In this document: piece by piece, positions 23,695 to 34,400 of the stretch | How positions within the stretch are numbered: the stretch's first letter is position 1 | How the letters are laid out: each line of letters opens with the position of its first letter | From: Clarkia xantiana subsp. parviflora | Lineage: Eukaryota; Streptophyta; Magnoliopsida; Myrtales; Onagraceae | Direction: 5' to 3' | DNA length: 64,000 nucleotides | Assembly: GCA_036873135.1 (NCBI GenBank) | Contig: JAPTYO010000009.1 | Span: forward strand, 24,511,756 to 24,575,755 | Made by a program: the position numbers and the translations under genes | Notes under the pieces: generated by a model | The model's input: only the letters and a program-made list of their open reading frames with translations | Told to the model about the DNA's origin: nothing | The model's database searches: none

Positions 23695-23939
23695 TCTAAA
23701 CTTCTTGCAAGATTGTCAGATTATGGGAGGCTATGTCAGGAGACGATTGATGTTTGATCATGAAGATGATCTTGAAGATAATGCAGCAGTGCTTGATAAA
23801 GTTTGGGATTGAAGTATGATGGTGAAGTTGCAGGAAGCTTGCATGTTAAGCAAGTTGACTTCAAGTTGACTTGAAGCTGATGTTGTCAATGATATGTTTA
23901 GTGTTTTTTTAGTACAGACCTCGCTTCGGTGCCCGCATC
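23695..23939 (+). other. Copia 3' end, possible start of its LTR
   Basis: After the RNase H stop a purine-rich ATTATGGGAGGC (polypurine-like) is followed by unique sequence without coding potential. The 3' LTR may begin here and be interrupted by the TIR element; I cannot set its border. Confidence 0.35.
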
Positions 23940-25607
23940 GGAATGGTGCCGCATTCCTAAAATAGTAATAACAGAATGTGGTTGGGATTGTCTTAAATAC
24001 AAAAAAATAAATAAATTAAAAGCAACTATTACCTATTCAACAGGTTACAAGTTAATAATTAATATTTCATTATTAGCCCTTTAATATTAAGTAAATGTTA
24101 TTTAACCCCTAACAAATCAAACATAAAATCGACCAAACAATAAGAATTTTATTCTATTAAAATTCATTTTTACATTTATTATTATTACGAATTGGTTGTA
24201 TTTGATTCTTAGGATTCATGTATATTTAATGTATTAAACTTAAATATAAATAAAGTTTACATTATTATTGTGTATACACGTCTTTTTTTGTTTTTATCAA
24301 AATATACTTTTGTTAAATATCTGATAAAATAAATAATTATTAACATAAGTTAATTTAATGATGCTTTGGATTTAGTGGTACCGGTCGAATATTTTCAACT
24401 CTTTCGATAATAGATGTCTCCATAATTAAATTTGCTATATTGACTAAATAATATGAAGTCCTGATTTGGAATATATATCTTATATACGTATTTTGGTCTT
24501 ACATGATTGTTATTTATGTTACTCACAAATACATTAATATCAAGGTATTGTATTTTAGATCGGTGGAGTGTAAGATCAAATCGTTTGTAGGATTGGATCA
24601 GGAATCGTAATATCCTATAAATATTTATCAATTATTTTACATAAAAAAATAATATATTCTTCTTTTGTGAATAAATAACATAATATAAAACCACCAAAAT
24701 AGTAATAAGAAACATTCTAAACATTAAAATTAAACTCTAAATTTCTAAACATATATTAAATTAAAAAAAAGTAATAAATAACATTTAATTAGTTCAAAAT
24801 ACAAATCTATAACTTATAATAATTATCTATAAATAGGAAGAACTAAGAAGAACATAATCCGACGTTCTGTATACCGATTAAACTTTATATTTATTTATCA
24901 TTATACTTTCCCGACTAGGTATATATACAATTGGGCCTAAAAATTGTAATTAGTAAGTAAATTAAAAACTATTTTAGATATTATTTTGCTTGGATCGCGA
25001 TCCTGAATGATCCTACGATCCTAAACTAGATCATACTCTGATCCTGATTGATAAAGATCCTAGGAGAGTTTCAGATTGATTTGCCGTCCTAGAATTTTAG
25101 AATCGGCCGATCCTTCGATCCGAATCACGATCCAAACAACTTTGTTGATGATCATGATCGAATTTTCCAAAGGGTAGGCATACAATTTTTTAGTGAAAGT
25201 CGTACAAATTATTAATAGTAAATTGATCATAGCTTAATCTTTAACACAATATAAATTATAATATAATTATCCTTTAATACATTTATAATCATAGTAGATA
25301 TAAAATTAATTCGTAAAGTTAATGCATGACTCTAAAGTATAATAATATGGATCTCTCGATATAATCTTAACACAATTTATGAGATATGGTCTTCATTTGG
25401 TAAGAATGCAGTTTAAGAATTTAAGTATTTAGAAATGTTGAACGTTGTGTTTAAATTTACAAAATTGAGGTGTAAATTATAATATGTGCAATTTCTCTAT
25501 CTTGCTACCTGGTATAGCAGGTCACAGGTTTACAATAATTTAATGTTTTATAATTAATTTTCTATTTTTAATTGTTGGTTACTATTTTAGAAATGCGGTA
25601 TCATTCC
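23940..25607. mobile_element. Possible TIR DNA element (Harbinger-like?), no transposase
   Basis: 29-bp inverted ends: GGAATGGTGCCGCATTCC.. at 23940-23968 and its near complement at 25579-25607, with four mismatches. The interior (1.6 kb) is AT-rich and has no ORF with a known domain. I could not find a target duplication, and the outermost bases differ, so the true ends may lie further out. The superfamily is a guess from the GGAATG-type ends. Confidence 0.4.
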
Positions 25608-26408
25608 GGGACATAGGAATTTACATTTTGGGTACTTAATGTATGTTTGTTTAAGATTGAATGTTGTGGATAGACACTACTTATTTAGGGGCAGTTACCT
25701 TAGTTTTCAGACAATTACTTGGTAGTTATTTCCAGTTTCTTGTTTTATAAGTCAGTTATTTTTGCTGTAATTTAGGATATTTTTTTATCTATGAATGGAG
25801 AACAACCGCAGTTGCTGATTTTTTACTGCATATTACTCCTTGATCACTTGTTCATTGATTCTACTTCAAGTTCTAATTAGCAAATCAATCATTTGCATCG
25901 ACACTGCCCTCCAGCGGGAACCACCTTGTAAGAAAAAAAAAATTGGACCACTGGAGTTCTCTTAAAGGCACCTCAGAATGACTTATCACATTCTTGCCCA
26001 ATTGAGAACTGAAAAATGGGGTTAAGGCGTTAAGCAAATTATTAATTAACTCATTTTCTACACATATCATAATATTCAATCGACCGTTAGAGTGAAGAGC
26101 ATGTCATGATTTTTTTTCCCCATTTATATGACTGATGAATTGCAGAAGATCAATATGATTTTTAAGTGTTACATGTGGTCAAACGAAACGAAACAATCAA
26201 TTATCTTCAGTAGTGAAAATTTACAGAAAAAAAAAATCACTCATTTTTATTCTCATTTACAAGTTATTTATATATGAAATGCAGAATAAACACAAAAAGA
26301 ACAAACTGGTTTTTGCAATGTAAAATATACATAGAGGAGCAGAGTGAGATGAAAAATCTTCCAAAAAATGAAGATTCCATCAAGAGAGAATCAGCAGATC
26401 ATCCAAGA
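25608..26408. other. Unique AT-rich sequence, LTR-like to about 25870; 3' flank of the DUF761 gene
   Basis: 25613-25870 reads like an LTR R/U5 region (TTTATAAG, TGTAATTTAGG, CATCTATGAATGG type words) and might be the rest of the copia LTR. 25870-26408 holds nothing coding that I recognise; part of it is probably the 3' untranslated region of the minus-strand gene. Confidence 0.3.
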
Positions 26409-26783
26409 TTATATCTGATTCTCCTTTTTCTGATACTGAAGCTCAAGGGAAATCTGGCGCTCCATCTGAAGCTGACGATGGAAATTTGCTATGAACATCT
26501 CAGCCCTCCTATCGATATCGAATTCGAGATCCGACGAAAGGCATCGGCTTATTGTCCTGCGAAGCGACGATGATGAACCCCTCGATAAACCCGAACCTGC
26601 TATGGCTACAGATAGCCCTGAAGTATCGGGGCTGAACTGACCGAAGCTGAGATGTCGATTGCCGCTGATAGAGCGGTCGAGCAACGCAGCAGAGGAGAGC
26701 CATTTCTGGAGATTGAACTTGAGGAGGAACCGGACTTTGTTAACTGCCTGTTGGAGCCGCCCGACCACCGACCACCGCGCCAT
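26409..26783 (-). CDS. DUF761 (cotton-fibre-type) small protein, single exon
   Basis: 124 residues. The start at 26783 (MARWSVVGRLQQAV) is chosen because a TATA box lies about 110 bp upstream and the longer in-frame extension to 27047 would run through it. The N-terminal third is basic and amphipathic (RLQQAVNKVRFLLKFNLQKW). The middle is Ser/Gly-rich, with LSFGQFSPD and a run SRGSSSSLRRTISRCLSS. The C-terminus has the DUF761 signature, DIDRRAEMFIANFHRQLQME then RQISLELQY. Family members are short plant proteins of poorly known role. The frame is intact, with no stop or shift, and codon use looks ordinary. It is one of only two clearly host genes in the window. Confidence 0.85.
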   Translation of the reverse strand: MARWSVVGRLQQAVNKVRFLLKFNLQKWLSSAALLDRSISGNRHLSFGQFSPDTSGLSVAIAGSGLSRGSSSSLRRTISRCLSSDLEFDIDRRAEMFIANFHRQLQMERQISLELQYQKKENQI

Positions 26784-26892
26784 CACGAACAAAGAAGAAG
26801 AATAAGTAGTACGAGTTTTAATTTTGATTTGCAGTCTCTGGTGTGTTGTGTCGAATCTGCGTTTTTGGAGTAATTTCGTATCGATGGATATG

Positions 26893-26904
26893 GGTTTATA
26901 TATA
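26893..26904 (-). promoter_or_regulatory. TATA box of the DUF761 gene
   Basis: On the minus strand CTATATATAAAC, about 110 bp upstream of the chosen ATG; spacing fits a short 5' untranslated region. Confidence 0.65.
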
Positions 26905-27714
26905 GAGCTTTTAGGGAATAGAGGAAAGTGTGTTGCATTTGCAGTATTGCATGCATGGCGGCTGCAAGTTACGCGGCGGCGCAAAAGTTGCATGCGAATG
27001 GACTCCTGATTTCGGGTCAAAGGTGATGACATAATATAGTTTCGCATACATTTCTCGCTTGACAGCTAGCTTTATCAAGGTCGAAGGTTGACTTTGACTT
27101 GTTCTTTAGTTTTTTTAAGGTTCCAACTTCCAGTTGGCCTGGCCCGCTAGCTCTATAAACGTAGATACAGATTACAAAGCCTATAATAATCATCTAGAGT
27201 TTGAATTGTGACGAAAGAATAACGCGTGATTACGAATCATACTCTTAACGTCAGGCTTACGAATCATACTCTTAACGTTAGGCTTAAGAAAAGTTCGGTT
27301 TAAAACTGAATTGAACTGTAAAAATGGTCCAGTTTGGTTTTTAACCTCGGTCATAAACTGCACTATTACAAATATTTGAAATTGAAATTGGTTTAACAAT
27401 GAACTAGTAGTATTTATCTTGTTCGAATTGTGTCTCTTCAAATATTATATAAACAAAACAGATAATGAGCATTTGGTTACTTTTGGTGGAAGGTAGCTAG
27501 AACTGCTTCTAGACTTATCTGATTTGGTTGGAATTATATTATAGGCGTCATCGTTAACTTGCTGCACCCTAGATTACTTTATTGATCTTTCGCAGAAAGA
27601 AAAACGACCAACACTAGTAGCTAACAAGAATTAATATTCGCCAAAATATATAAAGATTTTTAATATTAATTAAATAAATGAGACAGTTCCTCGAGGTGTC
27701 CGTCAAGTGCCATC
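26905..27714. other. Intergenic sequence with a 29-bp direct duplication
   Basis: No gene seen. 27231-27290 contains two adjacent copies of CTTACGAATCATACTCTTAA plus CGT(C/T)AGG. The remainder is unique. Confidence 0.5.
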
Positions 27715-27850
27715 AATAGTTAGTAGAACCTTGGAGTCGTCAATAGAATCAAGAGGAGACCAGTTGGGATTGCCAATTATAGAATCAAACATTGTACACA
27801 ACTGGTCTCCTCTTGATTCTATTTCAACTCCAAGGTTCTACTAACTATCA
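27715..27850. repeat. Foldback: inverted copy of copia gag start
   Basis: Left arm about 27717-27765 and right arm about 27799-27848 are near-perfect reverse complements (about 47-49 bp, three to four differences around the CGTC/TTTC position) separated by ~33 bp. The right arm reads as the normal copia gag beginning (FQLQGSTNYHTWS). The left arm is therefore an inverted duplicate of the element's own sequence, lying just where the element is 5'-truncated. Confidence 0.85.
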
Positions 27851-28000
27851 TACTTGGAGCACTGCCATGAGGGAAGCTCTTTTAGTGAAGAACAAGCTTG
27901 GATTTATTGATGGCAGCTTCACACGTTCAAGCATTCATGTGCACAATGTTTGAAATGGGATAGAGCTAATGTTATTGTTAAGGCTTGGCTCAGAAACACA
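27799..28000 (+). pseudogene. Copia gag N-terminus
   Basis: Reads STNYHTWSTAMREALLVKNK then LGFIDGS, a classical copia gag start. It has one stop (after NV, near 27952) and ends in KAWLRN, directly continuing after the CACTA insertion with VAKELVNVL (31466). Confidence 0.88.
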
Positions 28001-28019
28001 CACTACAGGAAACAAGTGA

Positions 28020-28320
28020 GTTAACGGCTATAGCCTACGGCTGTATAGAAATTTAGCCGTAAAAAAGTAATCATATTTATAGATAACGGCTGTACTTGTA
28101 TAGCCGTGGCAGTTTTCTGATTGGGACGGCTCAATTTCCAAGCCGTGGAAAAAAAAAAGAGTCTAACGGCTCATTTCTATAGCCGCTATGAAGTTTTTTT
28201 TTTTTTATTTGTTACGGCTCAATTAAAAAGCCTTCATTTTTTTATTTTAATATGTGCCGGCTTATTATTTGGGCCGATAAGTTTTTTTTAAGGGCCTTAT
28301 TCTGGAGCCGCAAGGAATTT
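28020..28320. repeat. CACTA left subterminal repeats (AACGGCT words)
   Basis: At least ten AACGGCT, TACGGCT or AGCCGT-type words in direct and inverted order within 300 bp, including ACGGCTCATTTCTATAGCCG-like pairs. The mirrored array is at 31080-31440. Confidence 0.85.
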
Positions 28321-29611
28321 CATTTTGGCGCAAATATACAGGGTTTAGAGAATCAATGGCGGTTCTTCATCTTCTCTAGGGCTCTTCATCTTCTCTAGGG
28401 CGCTTTACTCTAGCTGTTAACAACAGAGTGCAATTTTTAGGGTTTCGATTCCGGAACTCCGATTCCGTCGCAGTGGAAGGCTAAGGGAGAGGCGCGGTGC
28501 AGGAAGGAAGTAGTTTTTGAAAGGAGCGGCGCTGCAGGAAGGAGTGGCGCAGGGAATTAAGCGTCTAGAAGAAATTTGCTGAGGAATTGGCGTGGATCAG
28601 TCTCTGCTTAAGGTCTCTGTCGAAATTTGCTGCAGGTGAGTCTCTGTCGATTTAGGGTTCTGTCCCTGCAGGAACATCTTTCCTGTAGTGTGTCTGCTCT
28701 GTACCACTGTATGTTCAAAGCCAAGTAGCAGCTTCATCTTCTCTCTTTTACTTATAGCAATATACAATTTTTATCGTCCACAAGTGGAATCAGGCAATGA
28801 AATGCTAATAACAACATGAACAAAAACAAGCATTGTCTCATGTCTATGATTTACTCCTCTGTGTCAATTTACATTTAGAAAAGATTACTAAGTATAGAAA
28901 TCAAACAGAACCAACTAATTTCCTGTGGTGTGTTGTAATGATTAAATCAAACACTAGCTATATCATCTCATCAATCTTTGAAACCAAAAGGGCGGTTCCA
29001 ACAACTTTCTAACTTCACGGTCTACATTTGTTTGAAATATCTACAATGTTTGCAAACTTAGGCCATATGTACCTGTGAGACAGAATTTCAACTGAAAAAG
29101 ATGACATTTTCTGTCATCTTCCATCCACATATGTTATATAAGTTTTACAAGGGACAAACAAAACAATTCCAGGTAGGCTCTAGTTCAAAACTTGTAAAAA
29201 TATGCTATGTGACAAAAGACATGGTAGCCAAACTGCTCACTCATGTAAAGTGTGAAACAGATTTCTTAATAAAATATGCAAGAGTGCAAGCAGTAGTTAC
29301 CATCAGTACTCTTTGCCTCTAATTTCTTGTAGTGTGTCTGCTCTGTACGTCTAACATATATTAACCTCCAATATCTTTGAATAAAGATATGCTAAGCTAT
29401 TGTCTTTTTCTAGCTATTGCAGGACTCTTGAAAGCATCTGGGCTCGACAAGATTTCATAACAGTTAATCATCGCATCATTGCATAGAGGTTTGCTTAATT
29501 TTATTTGCTTGCTTACTTGTTTGATTTCTTATTACTTTTCTTGTCTGCTAATTGCTTGGTTTACTGATTTAATTAGTCTAAATAATTTTGGTAGGGACTT
29601 TGAAATTTTAA
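28321..29611 (+). other. CACTA interior, non-coding, with a 26-bp direct repeat
   Basis: TTTCCTGTAGTGTGTCTGCT starts a 26-bp word at 28680-28705 that recurs with one change at 29323-29348; its first 12 bases equal the inverted CACTA end. Otherwise no recognisable coding exon; GT/AG-like borders exist near 28635 but I cannot assign exons. Confidence 0.5.
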
Positions 29612-29794
29612 ATGGACAGAACTTGGATAAAAAAACCAAAAGCAAGTCAGGAGTATAAAGACAGTGTTATAAAATTCATTGACTTTGCTCGTAAGAATGG
29701 TTTGATTAATGGAAAACTATCATGTCCATGTCGCAAATGCAAAAATAAATACTTTTTGCAAGAGATTTATGGGAGATTTAGGTTCAATCTTTAA
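29612..29794 (+). pseudogene. Transposase-associated domain exon of CACTA element
   Basis: MDRTWIKKPKASQEYKDSVI, then FIDFARKNG and CPCRKCKNK. This matches the N-terminal transposase-associated domain of plant En/Spm proteins (MDRxW start, CPCxxC zinc-like pair). It stops after 60 residues. The downstream transposase core is absent. Confidence 0.8.
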
Positions 29795-31079
29795 TCGCCC
29801 AAAGATGAGCTTATCTTATGCAGGTGGTGAAAAGTATTTGTTTTCATCTGGTGGTCATTTTATTGGTAGTGCTTAAACATGAGTCCTTGACAGTATGTTA
29901 CTAGCTCAAGCACACCGTTATGTCCTACTTCATAGTGATCTGATGGAAACTTATCGTCGGTTAGTTCTCATTTCAAATATCTTAATTTATCCCAAATTGA
30001 TTGGTTAAAGTCTGTCTGAATTGAGAAAGTTGCAGGAAGTTTATTGATGTTCAGAGAATGGAACATTGTTCTATTTCTACATCGCGAATTGAGGATCAAT
30101 GGTTTGTAGAGAAGTTTGCAAATTGGCTTCAAAGACAGGTTTATGTTGACTCTTAATCATGCAAGTGGGATCCATATGAATGGTGCACCGGCAAATGCAA
30201 ATCACGTAAGTATTTAATGGATGATAAGTCAGTCTTAATTAGTTCTAAATTGTGTGGGGATCATTATTGAATGACTTGAGTGTATATTGATGAATAAACA
30301 TCAGCCGCAGAGTGGTTTTATGGTCCCAAGTGCAAATGTGGTCCCAATTGGAAATGTGGTTCATTTTAATGGAGCACCAACAAATGCAAATCAAGTAAGC
30401 ATGCATCTTAGTAGTTGATAACATTAATTAGTAAATTACTGTGTGTTTACTGTTGTTCAACATACATGTATAGCTTAACTTCATGGGACATGGATTTGGA
30501 AGTGCTTTTACTGGATATAGAATTAGTGGTGGTGGATCTTCATCAAGTCAGAATAGAGTAAGCAAAATAAGCTATGTAACTACCTTTATGTTTTGCCAAT
30601 ATTTAACTACTTTTTCAAAATATTGAATTATTTTGGAATTATGGTGTGCTACGTATTTGATATCAATTTGTATTGATTTTTACATTGCAGAGTACCGATC
30701 AATATGGAAATGGAACTAGAAGTAATCAATCTGGAGATGGAACCGGAAGCAATCAATCTGAAGATGGAACCGGAAGTATTCAGTCTACAGATGGTTAGAT
30801 TGGTAATCAGTATATATAGTTGCATCTTATTTAGGAATTATGGTTGGATTATCAGTGTTTTATTTCAAAAATATTGTGCTATACATTACTGTTGTGATGA
30901 CTATTTAGATCAAACTTTTGATTGTTAATGCATTCGAATGTTATTGAAAATTTATGATAATTTTGTTGTTTAGAAACAACATTTACGAGTTTTATTTGTA
31001 TGAATATACACAGTATATGTAATTTAGAAAATTTACAGCATTATGCTTGCATAAAAAACAAGTCGTAAAAAAAAAAAAA
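29795..31079 (+). other. CACTA interior with short repetitive Gly/Asn/Ser-type coding scraps
   Basis: 30704-30790 has three tandem copies of a ~30-bp unit (GGAACCGGAAGCAATCAATC type), readable as GDGTGSNQS repeats in one frame. Splice-like AG and GT borders flank several 60-90 bp blocks (for example 30305-30393 and 30477-30559), so these may be decayed exons of a TNPA-like product. This is inference. Confidence 0.4.
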
Positions 31080-31440
31080 AAAACTTAACGGCTGAATGAG
31101 TCTGCCGCTGTATGCATAAATAAAAAGCCGTCCAGCGCTACACATCGGCTCATTTAATTGGCCGTACAATAATTAATAACGGCTCATTTTTCTAGCCGCA
31201 AGAAAATTAATAGCGGCTAGTAAAAAGGGCCGCAAGGCAATTAATAGCGGCTGCTTTTTGTAGCCGCAACGTAATTAATTACGGCTATTAAATTTAGCCG
31301 CTAAGTGAGTAATAACGGCTGTTCCAAAAAGAGCCGTGAGAAACTTCCCGACGCTCAATTTAGCGGCTGATATGAAATACAGCCGTTGAATTTTCTCTGC
31401 ACATTTTTTCAGCCGTTATCTAATCAAATTTTAGCCGTTA
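31080..31440. repeat. CACTA right subterminal repeats
   Basis: AACGGCTGA, GGCCGTAC, AGCCGCAA, AGCCGTTA and similar words every 20-40 bp, mirroring 28020-28320. Confidence 0.85.
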
Positions 31441-31464
31441 TCTCACCTGTCTCCTGTAGTGACA

Positions 31465-34400
31465 GTTGCTAAGGAGCTGGTTAATGTTTTGGTTTACAAC
31501 TCCACAGCATTATCCATATGGAATGATCTCAAAGAGATGTTTGATAAAGTGAATGGCACGCAGGTTTTTCAGCTCACAAGAGAGATTTACCAGACTTCCC
31601 AGGGTTCTCTCTCTATCACTGAGTATTTTGCAAAGATGAAACAACTCTGGGATGCTTTGAGCTCAATTGATGACTTGATGCTTGAATGCCAGACTGATCT
31701 CAAACTTGTCAATGATCACAAGGAGAAGCAGAAGCTCATTGCTTTTTCTTTTGGGGTTGAATGAGTCTTATGCTCATGTAAGGAGCAGCTTGTTGATGAG
31801 GCAACACTTTCCTTCTCTTAGTGTTGCTTTTTCTGTGTTGGTGCAAGAGGAGAGTCAGTGTTCCATTTCAGGTTCAATTGGTGATGTTGGTGAATCAACT
31901 GTCTTGTATTCAATGAGGAATCCTTCTGGTTATCCTAAGAATTCTAATGGTGGTTCAAGGAATGGCTCAAGCAATGGAGGTCCATATAGACCCTCTAATA
32001 ACTCTGGTGGCTCAGGTAATGGTGGTAGACCTGGCAAGATAGTTAAGTCCAATTGGCATTGTATCTATTGTGGTAAGTATGGCCATAGAGAGGATACTTG
32101 TTGGAAGAAATTTGGTGGTCCTTCAGGAGCTTTGAAACGCCAATGGAACTTAGCTAATGCAAGTGTTGATGATCTCAATTTGGTTGAGCATGTTGCAGCT
32201 GGGGATAAAAGGATTTTCCAAGGCACTTGTGAGAAGAGGATTGTTCACTCAACTATGGATAAGAGGGTGCAACATGTTGCAGCCCAAGATGATTTTGAGC
32301 CTCTTGGCTATGAGAGTGGTGATCAGGTTCAAGCTCATATGGCAGGTATGATATCACCTTCTACTATGACTTGGATCATTGATTCAGGGGCTACCAATCA
32401 TATAACTCATGAGGTAAGTTGGTTGCATAATCTAAGGGCAACTGATTCCAACATTCAGTTTGTCCACCTGCCTAATGGTCACAAATGTAAGGTGACACGT
32501 ATTGGTAGCTGCTCCTTCTCAAGTGGTATTACCTTGGATGGTATCCTTTTGGTACCTGATTTCAAGTTCAACTTGATTTCAGTGTCTAGACTTCCTCGCC
32601 AATTGAATTGCAAAGTAGTATTCACCATTGATCATGTGTTGCTTCAGGGCCAATTTAGGAAGCAAATGGAGATTGGTGAAAAGTCAAAGGGGCTCTACAT
32701 ACTCAAGGATCAGGTGCCTTCTTATGCACGGATGGTGGTGGCAGCTTCTTCTATTGAAACTAATAAAGTGGATGCGTGGACTTGGCACAAGCGTTTGGGT
32801 CATGTTTCAGCTATTCACATGGGACATTTGAATGATGTATTGTGTTTGAATAAATCCACTGATTAAATTAAACAGTGTAAAATTTGCCATTTGGCCAAGA
32901 AAACAAGACTTTCATTTCCTCTTAGTGATTCTCATGCTTCTAAGCCCTTTGATTTGGTTCATATGGATCTTTGGGGTCCTTACAAGGTGTCTACAATCAA
33001 GAATTATCAATATTTCCTCACCATTGTTGATGACTTCTCAAGGGCAACCTGGGTGTTTCTGATGAGGAATAAGAGTGATACATTCATTCATATAAAAGGG
33101 TTCTTATCAATGGTTCAGAATTAGTTTGGAGTAGTTGTCAAAACCTTAAGGAGTGATAATGGCACAGAATTTGTCAATTCAATTTGCAAGGAGCATTTTC
33201 TTCAGTTGGGGATCCAGCATCAAACTAGTTGTGTCCACACTCCTCAGAAAATGGTAGAGTGGAGCGCAAGCATAGATACATATTGAATGTGGCTAGATCA
33301 ATTAGATTTCAAGCTTCCATACCTATTAAGTATTGGGGCTATTGTGTTCTCACAGCTTGCTACCTCATCAATCAATTGCCATCTTCTATACTAGACTACA
33401 AATCCCCTATAGAGGTTTTATATGGAAGGAAGCCTTCTATTGCACATTTAAGGATCATAGGTTGTTTATCTCTGCCACCAAGCTAAACAATTCAGATAAG
33501 TTCAGTCCTCGAGCTGAACCTTGCATTCTCATGGGGTATTCCACTTCTCAAAAGGGTTACATTGTGATGAGTGTTCACACATCTTCCTTTCAGGTATCAA
33601 GAGATGTGGTTTTTCATGAACACATCTTTCCTTTTGGAATGTCCAAGTCAGCTTTGGGTTCTCTATTACCTTCTTGCTTGTATCCAAAGGCATTGAATGA
33701 TATTCCCATTATAGATGATCCTCCTTCTCTAGCTGATCCTCCTATTGATGTTCATTCACCTCTAGGGATGTCAATGGGGCGGGTCGGGGCGGGTATCGCC
33801 GGACCCGGACCCGCCCCGCGGGTCAATATGGTCGACCCGGACCCGTCCCATGCACTTTCGGGTCGGGTCGGGTCGACCCGCGGGTCGACCCGTGTTAGGT
33901 ATAATTTATCATTTTAAATCTTAAATTCTAAATTCTATGTTACCGTATCCAAATTCAACTTCAAATTTAAATCATAAATTATTAAATTAACTCATAATCC
34001 AAATATAAATCACCTCATTCATTAGAATAATTGTTATTTTGACTATGTGTTATATTACCCGTATAGTTTTATATAATATACATATATTAAATATATATGT
34101 ACAATGAAAGGTCGGGTCGGGTCGGGTCGGCGGGTCGCCGTGAACCCAAACCCGAACCCGCCCCGCGGGTCACGGGTCGGCGGGTCCTCGGGTCAAAGTC
34201 GGGTCGGGTACCCGCGGGTCGGCGGGTACCCGTGACCCGTTGCCATCCCTATTCACCTCCTCCTCAGGTTGTGGATGATCCACAACCCACTGCATCACAT
34301 CCATCTCCAATTGTCACTCCTCCGGTGCCTATTCTTAGAAGGAGTGCTAGGATTGCACAAAATAATCAAGGGGTTCTTCTAATGCTACTTTTGGTATTGA

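Larger units (their letters stand above)
28001..31461 (+). mobile_element. CACTA (En/Spm-type) DNA element, non-autonomous
   Basis: Ends CACTACAGGAAACAAGTGAG (28001-28020) and, inverted, CTCACCTGTCTCCTGTAGTG (31442-31461), with a 3-bp target duplication ACA at 27998-28000 and 31462-31464. Subterminal regions (28020-28320 and 31080-31440) contain many AACGGCT/AGCCGTT words in both orientations, as expected for transposase-binding sites. Interior coding is reduced to one transposase-associated domain exon at 29612 and spliced-looking scraps; no full transposase is present. It sits in the gag of the copia element, whose frame continues across it. Confidence 0.95.

Noticed and set aside
33333..33917. 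194-codon ORF at the end of copia integrase
   Set aside because: Its last third is the hAT MITE translated by chance; the same amino-acid string appears from the reversed MITE copy at 39099-39296.
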